Positions 11,401-22,220 of a stretch of 64,000 nt of DNA are shown here, in pieces. The notes beneath the pieces were generated by a model that was not told where the DNA came from, did not search any database, and was given only the letters and a program-made list of their open reading frames with translations. The position numbers and the translations under genes are program-made. The number at the start of each line of letters is the position of its first letter. Position 1 is the first letter of the stretch. Source of the DNA: Pseudomonas yangonensis (GTDB lineage Bacteria > Pseudomonadota > Gammaproteobacteria > Pseudomonadales > Pseudomonadaceae); assembly GCF_009932725.1 (NCBI RefSeq), contig NZ_BLJU01000001.1, forward strand, positions 62,001 to 126,000. Direction: 5' to 3'.

Positions 11401-11847
11401 TCAGGCGCGCCCGGTCAGTTGTTCGAGTGCCGCTTCCAGGGCCAGCCGATAACCGCTGGCGCCAAGCCCGCAGATCACCCCTACGGCAACGTCGGAAAAG
11501 TAGGAGTGATGGCGGAAAGGTTCACGCTTGTGCACGTTGGACAGGTGCACTTCGATGAATGGGATGCTCACCGCCAGCAACGCGTCACGTAATGCGACGC
11601 TTGTATGGGTAAAAGCGGCGGGATTGATCAGGATAAAGTCGACACCTTCACCCTTTGCGGCATGAATGCGGTCGATCAGTTCGTACTCGGCATTGCTCTG
11701 CAGGTACAGCAGATGGTGACCTGCTTCGCGGGCGCGCTGCTCCAGATCCTGATTGATCTCGGCGAGGGTGGTCGCACCATATTTGTCGGGCTCGCGGGTG
11801 CCCAGCAGGTTCAGGTTGGGGCCGTGCAGCACCAGTAGGGTGGCCAT
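11401..11847 (-). CDS. aroQ: Type II 3-dehydroquinate dehydratase
   Basis: 148 aa. Dehydrates 3-dehydroquinate to 3-dehydroshikimate in the shikimate pathway. Type II signature [20 protein letters not shown] (including the active-site Tyr), the dodecamer family motif [19 protein letters not shown] and the catalytic-His segment [19 protein letters not shown]. Gene order aroQ-accB-accC is conserved in Pseudomonas. Confidence 0.96.
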   Translation of the reverse strand: MATLLVLHGPNLNLLGTREPDKYGATTLAEINQDLEQRAREAGHHLLYLQSNAEYELIDRIHAAKGEGVDFILINPAAFTHTSVALRDALLAVSIPFIEVHLSNVHKREPFRHHSYFSDVAVGVICGLGASGYRLALEAALEQLTGRA

Positions 11848-12005
11848 GGTCGCGTTCCTTGTTGTTCGGGCTGCGCGGGACTATGCCGTAGCTGGCCCGA
11901 TGTCGGCAATAGCCGACACGATGCCCGGCGTTTGCGGCAAAAATATGACTATAGCGCTGATTTTGGTCGTTGCCAGGCGCCTGGCGCTGATCGCGCCGAG
12001 GTTTC

Positions 12006-13793
12006 TCAGCGGCCGCCCTGACGGCTACCGGCCTGGTCGAGGCGGGCGGCGAAGGTGGCGGCGTCGACCTCTCCTACGACACGCAGATCGAGCCATTCGT
12101 CACCATTGCCGGCGAACAGCTGGATGGCCGGTGGGCCGAACAGCTTGTAGCGGTCCAGCAGGGCGCGCTGCGCGGCGTTGCTTTCGGTGATATCGAAGCG
12201 GATCAGGCGCCAGCCGGCCAGCTTGCTGCCAACCTCGGCATTGCCGAACACCTCGCGCTCGATGACCTTGCAGCTGATGCACCAGTCGGCGTACCAGTCC
12301 AGCAGCAGCGGCTGGCCGCCGGCTTTGGCCTCGGCCAGGGCCGCATCCAGTTCGGCGGGGCTGCTCAGGGTCTGCCAGGCACCACTCTTGGCGCTGCTCT
12401 GGCTGGTGCCGGCCTGCAACTGGCCGAGCGGCTTGAGCGGATCGCTGGCGCCCTGCAGGGCACCGACCCAGGCGGCCAGGGCATAGACCAGCAAAGCCAA
12501 CCCGGCGATCTGGCCGAGCTTCTGTCGGTGCGTCTTGGGTCCGAACTCCAGGGCGCCGAGGAACACTGCCACACCGCCGGCCAGCAGCCCCCAGAGAGCC
12601 AGGCTGAGGCTACCCGGCAGCACGCGCTCGAGCAGCCAGACCGAGACGGCCAGGAGCAACACGCCGAAGGCGTTGCGCACGGTGACCATCCAGGTCCCGG
12701 TTTTTGGCAGCAATGCACCGCCGCCCACGGCAAACAGCACCAGCGGTGTGCCCATGCCAAGGCCCAGGGCGAGCAGCTTCAGGCCGCCGCCCAAGGCATC
12801 GCCGCTGGCGCTGATATAAAGCAGCGCGCCTGCCAGCGGTGCGGAAACGCAGGGGCTGACCAACAGGCTGGAAAGTACACCGAGCAGTGCGGCATTCACA
12901 TGCGAACCACCGTGCGTCTTGCCAGCCAGGCGATCCAGCGGTTCGCTGATGGCGCGTGGCAAGCGCAACTCGAAGAGGCCGAACATGGCCAGGGCGAAAA
13001 CGGCGAAGAAGGCGGCGAAGGGCACCAGTACCCAGGGTGATTGCAGGCGTGCCTGCAAATTGAGGCCGGCGCCGAACAGCCCCATCAGCGTGCCGAGAAT
13101 GGCGAAACAAGCGGCCATCGGCAGGACATAGGCCAGTGACAGGGTCAGGCTGCGCAGACCGCCGAGCTGGCCGCGCAGTACCACTCCAGACAGGATCGGT
13201 AGCATCGGCAGTACGCACGGCGTGAAGGTCAACGCCAGACCGCCGAGGAAGAACAGTGCCAATTCTTTCCAGTTCCAGTCTGCAGCGACTGGCGCTGCAT
13301 CGCCGCCGCTGGCAGCCGGCATCTCGCCAATTTCGATGAATTCGGTTTCCGGCGGATAACACAGGCCCTTGTCGGCGCAGCCCTGATAGCCGACCTGCAG
13401 GCGCAGCGGGTGCTCGTCCGGGTTGTCCAGCGGCAGGCGGATATCCAGCACGCCGTAGTACACCTCGACATCGCCGAAGAACTCGTCGTGCTTGGCCTGG
13501 CCGGCAGGCAGCTCGGCCTCGCCGAGTGTCAGGTCCGCCGGCTCGACGCTGAAGTTGAAGCGGTGGCGATAGAGGTAGTAACCCTCGGCGGCGACGAAGC
13601 GCAGCGTGACCGACTGTTTATCGCTGCTTACCAGGCTCAGCTTGAAGGCTTCACGTACGGGCAGGAAATCGCTGCTGTTGTTCAGCGGCGCGCCAATCGT
13701 CGACGCGGCCGGGCGCTGATCGAACAGGCCGGCGCCGGCAGGCAGACTCAGGCAGAGCAGAAGCAGGGGAAGTAACAGTCGACGCAGTGACAT
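12006..13793 (-). CDS. dsbD: Thiol:disulfide interchange protein DsbD
   Basis: 595 aa. Passes electrons from cytosolic thioredoxin to periplasmic DsbC/DsbG and cytochrome-maturation proteins. Signal peptide MSLRRLLLPLLLLCLSLPAGA, periplasmic alpha domain with CADKGLCYPPE, a membrane beta domain of about eight helices with the paired cysteines in FTPCVLPMLP and SPCVSAPLAG, and a thioredoxin-like gamma domain with the active site WCISC. All six functional cysteines appear present. Start at 13793 because the signal peptide begins there. In the PA4845 (dipZ) position relative to aroQ. Confidence 0.95.
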   Translation of the reverse strand: MSLRRLLLPLLLLCLSLPAGAGLFDQRPAASTIGAPLNNSSDFLPVREAFKLSLVSSDKQSVTLRFVAAEGYYLYRHRFNFSVEPADLTLGEAELPAGQAKHDEFFGDVEVYYGVLDIRLPLDNPDEHPLRLQVGYQGCADKGLCYPPETEFIEIGEMPAASGGDAAPVAADWNWKELALFFLGGLALTFTPCVLPMLPILSGVVLRGQLGGLRSLTLSLAYVLPMAACFAILGTLMGLFGAGLNLQARLQSPWVLVPFAAFFAVFALAMFGLFELRLPRAISEPLDRLAGKTHGGSHVNAALLGVLSSLLVSPCVSAPLAGALLYISASGDALGGGLKLLALGLGMGTPLVLFAVGGGALLPKTGTWMVTVRNAFGVLLLAVSVWLLERVLPGSLSLALWGLLAGGVAVFLGALEFGPKTHRQKLGQIAGLALLVYALAAWVGALQGASDPLKPLGQLQAGTSQSSAKSGAWQTLSSPAELDAALAEAKAGGQPLLLDWYADWCISCKVIEREVFGNAEVGSKLAGWRLIRFDITESNAAQRALLDRYKLFGPPAIQLFAGNGDEWLDLRVVGEVDAATFAARLDQAGSRQGGR

Positions 13794-13961
13794 CGGGCGA
13801 ACATCTCGACTAAAGGTGGCGGCATGATACCGGAAAGCGCTCAGCCGCATCGCCGTCGCCATGCCGGAGCGTCGGATATGGGGTATGAGCGGAGCCTTGG
13901 AGAAGTCCGGTGCTACCGAGTTCCTGCCGAGAATTGCCCTGCGCTGCCGTGTCGCAGCCCG

Positions 13962-15926
13962 CTAGACGCGAAACGCCTGCACGGCACTGTGCAACTGGCC
14001 GCCAAGCTGCAGCAGACGTTCGCTCTCGTTGCGTCCGCTGGCGATCAGGCTGAGGTTGTCGTCACCCAGTTGGTGGATACGTTCGCCGTGCTCGCGAATC
14101 TCGCCGACCGCACCGCTCTGCTGGGCGGTGGCCTCGGCGATGCGCTGGGCCATGCTGGCGATGGTACGGATGGCGCTGACGATTTCATCCAGCGCGCCGT
14201 CGGCAGTCTCGGCCTTGCCGGCAGTGGCCTCGGCATGCTCGACCTGCGCGCGCATCGCCTGTACGGACTGGTACGCCGCCTGTTGCAGGCGACCGATCAC
14301 CTCCTGGATTTCCGCGGTGGCGCTGCCGGTGCGTTGTGACAACGAGCGCACCTCGTCGGCGACCACGGCGAAACCACGGCCGGCCTCACCGGCACGCGCG
14401 GCTTCGATGGCGGCGTTGAGGGCGAGCAGGTTGGTTTGTTCGGCGATGCCGCGAATCACCGTCAACACGCCGCCGATGGTCGCGGTCTCGTTGGCCAGAC
14501 GCTCGATGGCCTGTGCGTTGTCCTGCACTTCGCTGACCAGCGCGTGCAGGCCTTCCAGGCTCTGGCCGATGACCTGCTGGCCGTGCACCAGCGCTCGGTC
14601 GGCGTCGCGGCTGGCATCGGCGGTCTGGCTGGCATCTTCGGCGACCTGGCCGATGGTGGCCTCCAGTTCGCCCAGCGCGTCGCGGATCAATGTGGTATCT
14701 GCTGCCTGGCGCTGCGCGCCGCTGTGCAGGCCGCCGCTGAGATCGGCCAGGGTGCGGCTGGAACCGGCGACCTGTTCGGCGTGGCCACGGATGCTGGCGA
14801 CCAGCTCCACCAGATAACGGCGCAGATGGTTGAGCGAGTCTTCGATGTCGCGCAATTCGCGGGTACGTGAGTTGATGCTGATCGGTGTGGCGAAATCACC
14901 GCTGGCCCATCTCGACAGCGCCGGCACCAGATGCCCGAGCACCTGGGACAGGCGTCGCTGGATGCGATCTATCACCAGGGCGATCAGCAGGATCAGGCCG
15001 ATCATCAGGCCCTGGATCAGCCGCACTTCGCCCTGAATGCGTGCGTACTCGCCTTTCACCAGCGGCTCCAGCGCAGCCAGGGCCTGCTGCACCTGGCTCA
15101 CGCGCTCAACCGTGGTCACGGCCAGTTGCTGACGCTGCTCGACCAGTTCACGGGTGCGCTGCAGTTCGCCTGGGTAGCGGCGCACCAGAGCGCTCAGCTC
15201 GCGTTTCAGATCGATGCCGCGGTCCTGTGCCTGTTGCTCCTGGTCTGCATCATCCAGTCCGAGCAGGGCGGCGAAACCTATGCTGGCGGAGCTGTCGGCC
15301 TGTTGCACGCCGAGCAGTGGCAGGCTGTCGAGCGCTTCCACCTGCTGGCCCAGGGCCTTGAGTTCGCGTTCGACGTCGCCGAGCAGCTCGCTGCGACCCT
15401 GACTGGTGAAGCGCTCACGGGCATGTGCCAGCTTCAGCAGGCGCGAGCCGGCCTCCTGCAACGGCTTGCGATAGCTCGCAGCAACCGGGCTGGTAGCGCT
15501 GTCGACATACTGACCGAGTTGCTCCAGCGCAGCGAGCATCTCGCGTTCGGCCTGCAGCAGTAGCCCCTGTGGGTCGCCGGCCAGCTTGCCGGCCGCAAGC
15601 AGCTGGTTGGCACTGAACGCGCGCAGCTGTTCCAGGCTTGGGCGCAGCTCATTGGCCAATTGTTGCGGCAGCTGTTCGAGGGATTCGTCGAAGGCGTCGA
15701 TGGCCTGGGTCGCGGCGCTGTGTTGCACGGCATTGCCGCTGGCCAGGTAGGCCTGGATGTTGTCGGCCACGTCGTGCTGGAACTGCTGGGACAGCGTCAG
15801 ATAGCGCTCCATCAACTGTACCGGCTGCTGCAAGGCGCGCTGTGACCACCAGAGCGTCGCTGCCAGGGCGATGCAGACGGTGACCAGTAGCAGGGTGTTG
15901 AGGTTGGTGAGCAGCTTGAGACGCAT
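13962..15926 (-). CDS. Methyl-accepting chemotaxis protein, CtpL-like
   Basis: About 654 aa. One N-terminal membrane helix, a long helical periplasmic region (about residues 35-310), a second membrane helix ([17 protein letters not shown]), HAMP, and the highly conserved signalling tip [20 protein letters not shown] with [17 protein letters not shown]. The ATG at 15926 is chosen over a TTG six codons earlier. It has the same position as PA4844 (CtpL, low-phosphate chemotaxis) between dsbD and gcbA, which is the only reason to suspect that ligand; the periplasmic region gives no direct clue. Confidence 0.88.
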   Translation of the reverse strand: MRLKLLTNLNTLLLVTVCIALAATLWWSQRALQQPVQLMERYLTLSQQFQHDVADNIQAYLASGNAVQHSAATQAIDAFDESLEQLPQQLANELRPSLEQLRAFSANQLLAAGKLAGDPQGLLLQAEREMLAALEQLGQYVDSATSPVAASYRKPLQEAGSRLLKLAHARERFTSQGRSELLGDVERELKALGQQVEALDSLPLLGVQQADSSASIGFAALLGLDDADQEQQAQDRGIDLKRELSALVRRYPGELQRTRELVEQRQQLAVTTVERVSQVQQALAALEPLVKGEYARIQGEVRLIQGLMIGLILLIALVIDRIQRRLSQVLGHLVPALSRWASGDFATPISINSRTRELRDIEDSLNHLRRYLVELVASIRGHAEQVAGSSRTLADLSGGLHSGAQRQAADTTLIRDALGELEATIGQVAEDASQTADASRDADRALVHGQQVIGQSLEGLHALVSEVQDNAQAIERLANETATIGGVLTVIRGIAEQTNLLALNAAIEAARAGEAGRGFAVVADEVRSLSQRTGSATAEIQEVIGRLQQAAYQSVQAMRAQVEHAEATAGKAETADGALDEIVSAIRTIASMAQRIAEATAQQSGAVGEIREHGERIHQLGDDNLSLIASGRNESERLLQLGGQLHSAVQAFRV

Positions 15927-16030
15927 GGCGGGCTCGATCGACAACTGAACGATGCGCGCGAGCTTATTGCGGTTTGGTTACAGGCTTATGACGACGTGCG
16001 CTGCATCACGTTTTGCGCCCGGCACGGCAG

Positions 16031-17644
16031 TCAGTCGCCGCTGTACAGCTCCACCCGGTTACGGCCGCCGTGCTTGGCCTTGTACAGCGCTTCATCGGCG
16101 CGTTTGGACAGTGCGTTGCCATCGAGCCCCGGTTGCAGCATGGCGATGCCGCAACTGAACGTGCAGGACAGGTCCTGCGGCTGGGCCGGGTAGTGGATTT
16201 CGGCGAAGCGCAGGCGAATTTCCTCCAGCACCTTGAGCGCCGATTGCTCGTCGGTGTCGGGCAGTACCACGGCGAACTCTTCGCCGCCATAACGACCGAT
16301 ATGGTCGGTCTTGCGCAGGCGCTGCTTGAGGAACAGCGCCAGGCTCTTGATCACCCGGTCGCCCATCGGGTGGCCATAGGTGTCGTTGACCTTCTTGAAA
16401 TGGTCGATGTCGAGCATGGCGAAGGCCAGCGGCTGATCTTCGCGGCGCGCGCGATAGCAGGCGTCGTCGAGCAACTGCAGAGTGTGGGTGTGGTTGTACA
16501 GGCCGGTGAGGCTGTCACGCACCATGCGCGCCTTGAGATTGCGCGCGCGGGCTGCGCGGTTGCGCACGGTGGCGATCAGATGGCGCGGTTTGATGGGCTT
16601 GGTGAGGAAGTCGTCGCCGCCTTCGCTCATGGCGTCGAGTTGCTTGTCCAGATCATCCTCTGCCGACAGGTAGATGATCGGCACGCTGACGTAGCGGTCG
16701 TTGTGGCGGATCACCTTGGCCAGCTCGGTGCCGTTGCACTCGGGCATGTACATGTCGAGGATGATCAGGTCCGGCTGGAACTCGGCCAGCGCGTCCATCG
16801 CCCGAATAGGTTCGGTGAGCGTATGGGTGAGGATGCCGGCGCTGTTGAGGACGCGCTCGGTGTGAGTCGCCTGGGCCTTGGAGTCGTCGACGATCAACAC
16901 CTTGTACGGGTCGTACTGCGAAACGTGGGTCAGCACCTCGATGCGTTCGAGCAGGCTCGAGGCATCCAGCGAGCCGGTGAAGAATTCCTGGCCGCCGGCG
17001 CGTACCGCGGCCAGGCGCGTGGGGGTATCGGTATCGCAGTGGCTGAAGAACAGTAGTGGAATCTTCTGCTCCAGGCCTTCCTGCACCGAGCCGGCCAGCT
17101 CAAGCCCGGCGCCGGCGAAGTCGACATCCATGACGATGGCCGCCGGGTGGCGCTCGGTGATGGCGGCGCGGAAGGCGCGCTCATCGCTCAGCGCCTGCGC
17201 GGCCAGACCGAAAAACTCCAGTTGCTGGGCCAGGCGCTCGGCACGCTTGGCGTCCTGCAGGGCGATGTACACCGGCTTGCGCAGCGGCGGCAGAAAGGTT
17301 TGCTCGAAGGCGTCACCATGACGCAGGCCGGTACGTGAGAGGCGCTGCATGGCCTGATTGAGTCTGGCGATCAGGCTACTGTTCAGGCGGCCACGGTTTT
17401 CCACCACTTCGTCCAGGCTGGTACCGATGCTCTGCGCCAGTTGTGCGTGTTCGATCTGGTCGAAGCGCTCGGCATAACGCAGCAGGCGCAGGTTGGCCTC
17501 GCTCAGCTCGGCCATGCCGGTGTCGTTCCATTCGCTGCGTTGCAGGCGCTGCCAGACTTCCAGCACCTGGCGTGCCTGGTGGATCACGCGCTGGGCGAAG
17601 TGATGCTTGAGCCGATCGCGACTGGGGTCCGGGTGCTCGGTCAT
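16031..17644 (-). CDS. gcbA: GcbA-type diguanylate cyclase response regulator
   Basis: 537 aa. Layout: N-terminal helical region, a degenerate receiver-like domain (about 120-245), a full receiver domain with LIVDDSKA and phospho-acceptor Asp in DLIILDMYMPECNG, then a GGDEF domain with RYGGEEF and the inhibitory RxxD site (RKTD) five residues before it. It should make c-di-GMP with product feedback. In P. aeruginosa and P. fluorescens the protein at this locus (PA4843) affects attachment and dispersal. No membrane segment, so cytosolic. Confidence 0.9.
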   Translation of the reverse strand: MTEHPDPSRDRLKHHFAQRVIHQARQVLEVWQRLQRSEWNDTGMAELSEANLRLLRYAERFDQIEHAQLAQSIGTSLDEVVENRGRLNSSLIARLNQAMQRLSRTGLRHGDAFEQTFLPPLRKPVYIALQDAKRAERLAQQLEFFGLAAQALSDERAFRAAITERHPAAIVMDVDFAGAGLELAGSVQEGLEQKIPLLFFSHCDTDTPTRLAAVRAGGQEFFTGSLDASSLLERIEVLTHVSQYDPYKVLIVDDSKAQATHTERVLNSAGILTHTLTEPIRAMDALAEFQPDLIILDMYMPECNGTELAKVIRHNDRYVSVPIIYLSAEDDLDKQLDAMSEGGDDFLTKPIKPRHLIATVRNRAARARNLKARMVRDSLTGLYNHTHTLQLLDDACYRARREDQPLAFAMLDIDHFKKVNDTYGHPMGDRVIKSLALFLKQRLRKTDHIGRYGGEEFAVVLPDTDEQSALKVLEEIRLRFAEIHYPAQPQDLSCTFSCGIAMLQPGLDGNALSKRADEALYKAKHGGRNRVELYSGD

Positions 17645-17901
17645 GGGCCGACTTCTATAAAGGGTTAAGTCAGTGGTGGCTTGATGCTATCACCTGCTGG
17701 CGATTCTGACATTGCCGTCGATCAATTGACGCCGGTATTTCTGTCGAATAAGCGACAGAAACGGAAGTTTCCCGTACCAGCGGTAAGTTTGCCTCTGTTT
17801 CCTGCGCTTTGCCGTGGGCTTGTCTTATAGTGCGCAGCAGGTCGCAACCCGCTGGCCGGGTTGTGGTCGAACACTCGAATTCGCTTGAAAAGGACACTGC
17901 C

Positions 17902-18954
17902 ATGCTGGATTGGAAGAATCGCGCGACGAACTCGCAAGACGGTGCCGACAAGGCCTCAGCAGGCAGCCGCAGCGGCGGCAGCCTGATCGCCCGAGCCTTG
18001 GGCGGCCTGATTGGCGCCTATCTGCTGATCGCCCTGGTGGTCGGCTGGTACTGGAGTCAGGAGCCGTCTGCTTTCCAGGTACAGCAGCACGCGCAGAGCG
18101 CGGCGCAGCAGGCGCAGCGGCAGATGGTCACCGGTTATACGACGGTGGAGACGCTCAAGCAGGTCGCCTCCACACTGCTCGACAAGCCGGGTGGCTACCT
18201 GTCCAACGACCTTGCCCCGCCCGGTCTGTGGCTGGACAACATGCCGAGCTGGGAATATGGCGTGCTGGTGCAGGTGCGAGATTTCTCCCGCGCGCTGCGC
18301 AAGGATTTCGCCCGCTCGCAGTCGCAGTCCACGGAAAACCCGGACCTGGCCAGAGCCGAGCCGCGCTTTCACTTCGACAATAAGAGCTGGGCGCTGCCGG
18401 CGTCCGAGTCCGAGTATCGTGAGGGCATCAAATCGCTGGATCGCTATCTGGCCGACCTGAGCCAGAAGAAGGCGCAGTTCTATGCCCGTGCCGACAACCT
18501 CAACAACTGGCTGGGCGATGCCGGCACTCGCCTTGGCTCGCTGTCTCAGCGTCTCTCCGCCAGCGTGGGTCAGGTGCGCCTGAACGAAAATCTGCAGGTC
18601 GGTAACGACGCCGAAGAGTCCGGCCTGGTTGGGCGTGACGGTGTGTACGAGACGCCCTGGCTGCAGATCGACAACGTGTTCTACGAGGCCCGCGGTCAGG
18701 CCTGGGCGCTGGCTCACCTGCTGCGCGCCATCGAGGTCGATTTCGCCGACGTGCTGGCGAAGAAGAACGCCACCGTCAGCGTGCGCCAGATCATCCGCGA
18801 GCTGGAGGCAGCGCAAGCGACCCTGTGGAGCCCGATGATCCTCAATGGCAGCGGCTACGGCATTCTCGCCAACCACTCGCTGGTGATGGCCAACTACATC
18901 TCCCGCGCCAACGCCGGCCTGATCGACCTGCGCCAGCTGCTGAGCCAGGGGTGA
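17902..18954 (+). CDS. DUF2333 family membrane protein
   Basis: 350 aa. The ATG at 17902 has AAAAGGA ahead. One N-terminal membrane helix (GGLIGAYLLIALVVGWYWSQ, around residues 40-58), then a large soluble domain, probably periplasmic, rich in helices. This is the DUF2333 family, PA4842 by position; function unknown. A TATAGT box at 17826-17831 may be its -10. Its stop overlaps the start of the NUDIX gene (TGATG), so the two are likely co-translated. Confidence 0.85.
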   Translation: MLDWKNRATNSQDGADKASAGSRSGGSLIARALGGLIGAYLLIALVVGWYWSQEPSAFQVQQHAQSAAQQAQRQMVTGYTTVETLKQVASTLLDKPGGYLSNDLAPPGLWLDNMPSWEYGVLVQVRDFSRALRKDFARSQSQSTENPDLARAEPRFHFDNKSWALPASESEYREGIKSLDRYLADLSQKKAQFYARADNLNNWLGDAGTRLGSLSQRLSASVGQVRLNENLQVGNDAEESGLVGRDGVYETPWLQIDNVFYEARGQAWALAHLLRAIEVDFADVLAKKNATVSVRQIIRELEAAQATLWSPMILNGSGYGILANHSLVMANYISRANAGLIDLRQLLSQG

Positions 18955-19502
18955 TGGAGGCGATCTCGGCGACCGAGGCGGCGCATCGCGCCGCTTCGGA
19001 CCAGGAGCGAGTCGCCTGGGTCGACGAGAACGACCAGCCGCTGGGCGGCGTCTCCCGCGCCGAGCTGCGCGAGAGGCGGCTGATCGGGCGTGGCACCTAT
19101 ATCCTGTTGTTCAACTCGGCCGGTTTGCTGTGCGTGCACCGGCGCACGTTGAGCAAGGCGCTGTATCCCGGCTACTGGGATGTCGCAGCCGGCGGTATGG
19201 TGCTGGAGGGCGAGGACTATCGGCTTTCCGCCGAGCGCGAACTGGCCGAGGAACTGGGCATAGTCGATGCCGAGCTGATCGAGCACTCGCATTTTCTCTA
19301 CGACGCACCGGAAAGCCGCTTGTGGTGCATGGCCTACTCGGCGGTGTCCGATGCGCCGCTGGTGTTGCAACCGGAAGAGGTGCTGGAAGCGCGTTTCATC
19401 AGCATCGAGCAGGCGCTGGAGGAAACCCACCGTCTACCCTATTGCCCGGACTCGCTGGCGGCGCTGCAGCGCTATATAAGCCGGCCGCTTGCGGCCGGCT
19501 GA
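18954..19502 (+). CDS. NUDIX hydrolase, IDI-like subfamily
   Basis: 182 aa. Full Nudix box GGMVLEGEDYR...AERELAEELGI (G-x5-E-x7-REL-x-EE-x-G-hydrophobic) at about residues 81-104, within a YfcD/isopentenyl-diphosphate-isomerase-like fold (WVDENDQPLGGVSRAELRER near the N-terminus, GYWDVAAGG before the box). It likely hydrolyses a nucleoside diphosphate derivative, substrate unknown. The start at 18954 overlaps the upstream stop. The last codons form a strong hairpin (AGCCGGCCGC/GCGGCCGGCT, 19479-19500). Confidence 0.88.
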   Translation: MEAISATEAAHRAASDQERVAWVDENDQPLGGVSRAELRERRLIGRGTYILLFNSAGLLCVHRRTLSKALYPGYWDVAAGGMVLEGEDYRLSAERELAEELGIVDAELIEHSHFLYDAPESRLWCMAYSAVSDAPLVLQPEEVLEARFISIEQALEETHRLPYCPDSLAALQRYISRPLAAG

Positions 19503-19505
19503 TGT

Positions 19506-19550
19506 CCCTCTCCCATTTATGGGAGAGGGTGCCCGAAGGGCGGGAGAGGG
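19506..19550. repeat. Hairpin repeat after the NUDIX gene
   Basis: CCCTCTCCC-ATTTAT-GGGAGAGGG, then GCCCGAAGGGC and a second GGGAGAGGG. This composite is a widely dispersed intergenic repeat in gammaproteobacteria and can act as a terminator. It is the only notable feature, apart from the yciH promoter and leader, in the 312-bp gap up to yciH. Confidence 0.65.
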
Positions 19551-19673
19551 TGGTCGTGTCGGCTCGCGTGTTTCGTCGAGTTTTCGCTGCGGCGTGTTGC
19601 ACCCGCCCTACCAGTTCTCTGGCAAGGTGTCAGGTGGGTCGCCAAAGTGCCGCACAATGACGCAAATATGGTC

Positions 19674-19702
19674 TTAGCAATCCCGGCCTTTGCCGTTACA
19701 CT
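19674..19702 (+). promoter_or_regulatory. Candidate sigma-70 promoter and structured leader of yciH
   Basis: TTAGCA (19674) and TACACT (19697) are spaced by 17 bp. The resulting 5' leader of about 105 nt carries a perfect hairpin GGCGGAC-GTCT-GTCCGCC (19716-19733) and then CCCC...GGGG. Inference only; the leader structure could modulate translation. Confidence 0.4.
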
Positions 19703-19814
19703 GCGCGGCCTTTTCGGCGGACGTCTGTCCGCCTGCGCTGCCCCTGCCTGAGTGGGGCTTCGCGGCTGAATCCGTTCAGCCAGTCGCTATCCTGACCCCT
19801 ACGAGGACAAGCCG

Positions 19815-20186
19815 GTGGTCAAGAAAGCCTCTTCATTCTCCGCCCTGAGCGGTCTCGTCTATTCCACCGATGGCGGTCGCCATTGCCCGGACTGCAACCA
19901 GCCGGTGGATGCCTGCATCTGCAAACAGACGCGCATTCCCGAGGGCGATGGCATCGCCCGTGTACGTCGCGAAACCAAGGGGCGAGGCGGCAAGACCGTC
20001 ACCACGGTGAGCGGGGTGCCTTTGGCCGAGGAGCCGCTCAAGGAGCTGGCCAGCGCGCTGAAAAAGCGCTGCGGCACCGGCGGTGCCCTCAAGGATGGCG
20101 TGATCGAGATTCAGGGCGACCATGTCGATCTGTTGCTCGCCGAGTTGAGCAAACGCGGGTTTACCGCGAAGAAGTCCGGCGGCTGA
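19815..20186 (+). CDS. yciH: SUI1/YciH-family translation factor
   Basis: 123 aa with a GTG start (GAGGA ahead). The N-terminal extension has a CPDC...CIC cysteine pattern, followed by the SUI1 fold: KGRGGKTVTTVSGVPL, KKRCGTGGALKDGVIEIQGDH and a closing KRGFTAKKSGG. Bacterial eIF1-like protein thought to influence initiation fidelity. Same position as PA4840, before speA. Confidence 0.92.
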   Translation: MVKKASSFSALSGLVYSTDGGRHCPDCNQPVDACICKQTRIPEGDGIARVRRETKGRGGKTVTTVSGVPLAEEPLKELASALKKRCGTGGALKDGVIEIQGDHVDLLLAELSKRGFTAKKSGG

Positions 20187-20306
20187 GCCAGCTTTTTCTA
20201 AACTTTCGACGAGCTTTGGTGGTCGACCGCCGAGCAACCGTGATCTATCGCCTTTAATTTCTGACGCGACCTTCGGTTGCGAAAACCCATTTCCAGGGAG
20301 ACTTAG

Positions 20307-22220
20307 ATGTCCGCACGACGCACCCGCAAAGACGACGGCAGTCAATGGACCGTAGCCGATAGCCGCAGTGTCTATGGCATTCGCCATTGGGGCGCCGGTT
20401 ACTTCTCGATCAACGATGCCGGACGTATCGAAGTGCGTCCCAATGGTCCGGACAGCCAGCCCATCGACCTCTATCAGCAGGTCGACGAGTTGCGTCAGAG
20501 CGGCCTGTCGCTGCCGCTGCTGGTGCGCTTCCCGGACATCCTGCAGGATCGCGTGCGCCGCCTGACCGGGGCCTTCGACGCCAGTATCGAGCGCCTGGAA
20601 TACCAGAGCCGCTACACCGCGCTGTACCCGATCAAGGTCAATCAGCAGGAGGCGGTGATCGAGAACATCATCGCCACGCAGAACGTCTCCATCGGCCTCG
20701 AAGCCGGCTCCAAGCCCGAGTTGCTGGCGGTGCTGGCACTGGCGCCGAAAGGCGGCACCATCGTCTGCAACGGCTACAAGGACCGCGAGTTCATCCGCCT
20801 GGCGCTGATGGGCCAGAAGCTTGGTCACAACGTGTTCATCGTCATCGAGAAGGAGTCGGAAGTCGCCCTGGTGATCGAGGAGGCGGCCGAACTCAAGGTG
20901 GCACCGCAGATCGGCCTGCGCGTGCGCCTGTCCTCGCTGGCATCTTCCAAGTGGGCCGACACCGGCGGCGAGAAGTCCAAGTTCGGCCTGTCCGCCGCGC
21001 AGATACTCTCGGTGGTCGAGCGTTTCCGCGCGGCCGGTCTGGATCAGGGCATTCGCCTGCTGCATTTCCATATGGGCTCGCAGATCGCCAACATCGCCGA
21101 CTACCGCAAGGGCTTCCGTGAGGCCATCCGCTATTACGGCGAGCTGCGCGCCATGGGCCTGCCGGTCGATCACATCGACGTCGGCGGCGGCCTGGGTGTG
21201 GACTACGACGGCACCCACTCGCGCAACGCCAGCTCGATCAACTACGACATGCAGGACTACGCCGATGCCGTGGTCGACATGCTCAAGGAGTTCTGCGACC
21301 GCCAGGAAATCCCCCATCCGCACATCTTCTCCGAAAGCGGCCGGGCGATGACCGCGCACCACGCCGTGCTGCTGGTGCAGGTCACCGATGTCGAGCGGCA
21401 CAACGACAAGGTGCCCGAGATCGACCCGAGCGTGGAGCAGCCGGAAGTGCTGCACTGGCTGATCGAGCTGCTCGACGACAGCGACCCGGAAATGGTCGCC
21501 GAGACCTACTGGCGCGCCACCCACTACATCGAGGAAGTGGCCGCGCAGTATTCCGCCGGCAAGCTGAGCCTGGCGCAGAAGGCGTTGGCCGAACAGTGCT
21601 ACTTCGCCATCTGCCGTCGCCTGCACAACCAGCTCAAGGCGCGCCAGCGTTCGCACCGCGCCGTGCTCGACGAGCTCAACGACAAGCTCGCCGACAAGTA
21701 CATCTGCAACTTCTCGGTATTCCAGAGCCTGCCGGACACCTGGGCCATCGGCCAGATCCTGCCGATCCTGCCGCTGTCGCGTCTGGACGAGGAACCGCTG
21801 CGCCGTGCCGTGCTGCAGGACCTGACCTGCGACTCCGACGGCAAGATCCGTCAGTACGTCGACGAGCAGTCCATCGAGACCAGCCTGCCGGTGCACGAGA
21901 TTCGCGAGGGCGAGGACTACGTGCTGGGCATCTTCCTGGTCGGCGCCTACCAGGAAATCCTTGGCGACATGCACAACCTGTTCGGCGATACCGACTCGGT
22001 GAACATCTACCAGGCCGCCGATGGCAGTGTGGTGCATGCCGGCATCGAGACCCACGACACCATCGAGGACATGCTGCGCTACGTGCACCTGTCGCCCGAG
22101 GAGCTGATGACCCACTACCGCGACAAGGTCGCCAGCGCCAGGATCAGTGCCCGTGAGCGTACCCAGTTCCTCGACGCGCTGCGTCTGGGGCTGACCCGCT
22201 CGTCCTACCTGGCTTCCTGA
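20307..22220 (+). CDS. speA: Biosynthetic arginine decarboxylase
   Basis: 637 aa. PLP enzyme converting arginine to agmatine, the first step of the agmatine route to putrescine. Alanine-racemase-type barrel with the PLP lysine in LYPIKVNQQ (Lys110), the glycine-rich [12 protein letters not shown] and [17 protein letters not shown]; the C-terminal beta domain has the catalytic region [11 protein letters not shown] and [22 protein letters not shown] precedes the ATG. Its 3' end overlaps the convergent MocR gene by 16 nt. Confidence 0.97.
   Translation: MSARRTRKDDGSQWTVADSRSVYGIRHWGAGYFSINDAGRIEVRPNGPDSQPIDLYQQVDELRQSGLSLPLLVRFPDILQDRVRRLTGAFDASIERLEYQSRYTALYPIKVNQQEAVIENIIATQNVSIGLEAGSKPELLAVLALAPKGGTIVCNGYKDREFIRLALMGQKLGHNVFIVIEKESEVALVIEEAAELKVAPQIGLRVRLSSLASSKWADTGGEKSKFGLSAAQILSVVERFRAAGLDQGIRLLHFHMGSQIANIADYRKGFREAIRYYGELRAMGLPVDHIDVGGGLGVDYDGTHSRNASSINYDMQDYADAVVDMLKEFCDRQEIPHPHIFSESGRAMTAHHAVLLVQVTDVERHNDKVPEIDPSVEQPEVLHWLIELLDDSDPEMVAETYWRATHYIEEVAAQYSAGKLSLAQKALAEQCYFAICRRLHNQLKARQRSHRAVLDELNDKLADKYICNFSVFQSLPDTWAIGQILPILPLSRLDEEPLRRAVLQDLTCDSDGKIRQYVDEQSIETSLPVHEIREGEDYVLGIFLVGAYQEILGDMHNLFGDTDSVNIYQAADGSVVHAGIETHDTIEDMLRYVHLSPEELMTHYRDKVASARISARERTQFLDALRLGLTRSSYLAS

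Noticed and set aside
19833..22115. 760-aa frame antisense to yciH and speA
   Set aside because: Same kind of shadow; it spans two well-identified genes.
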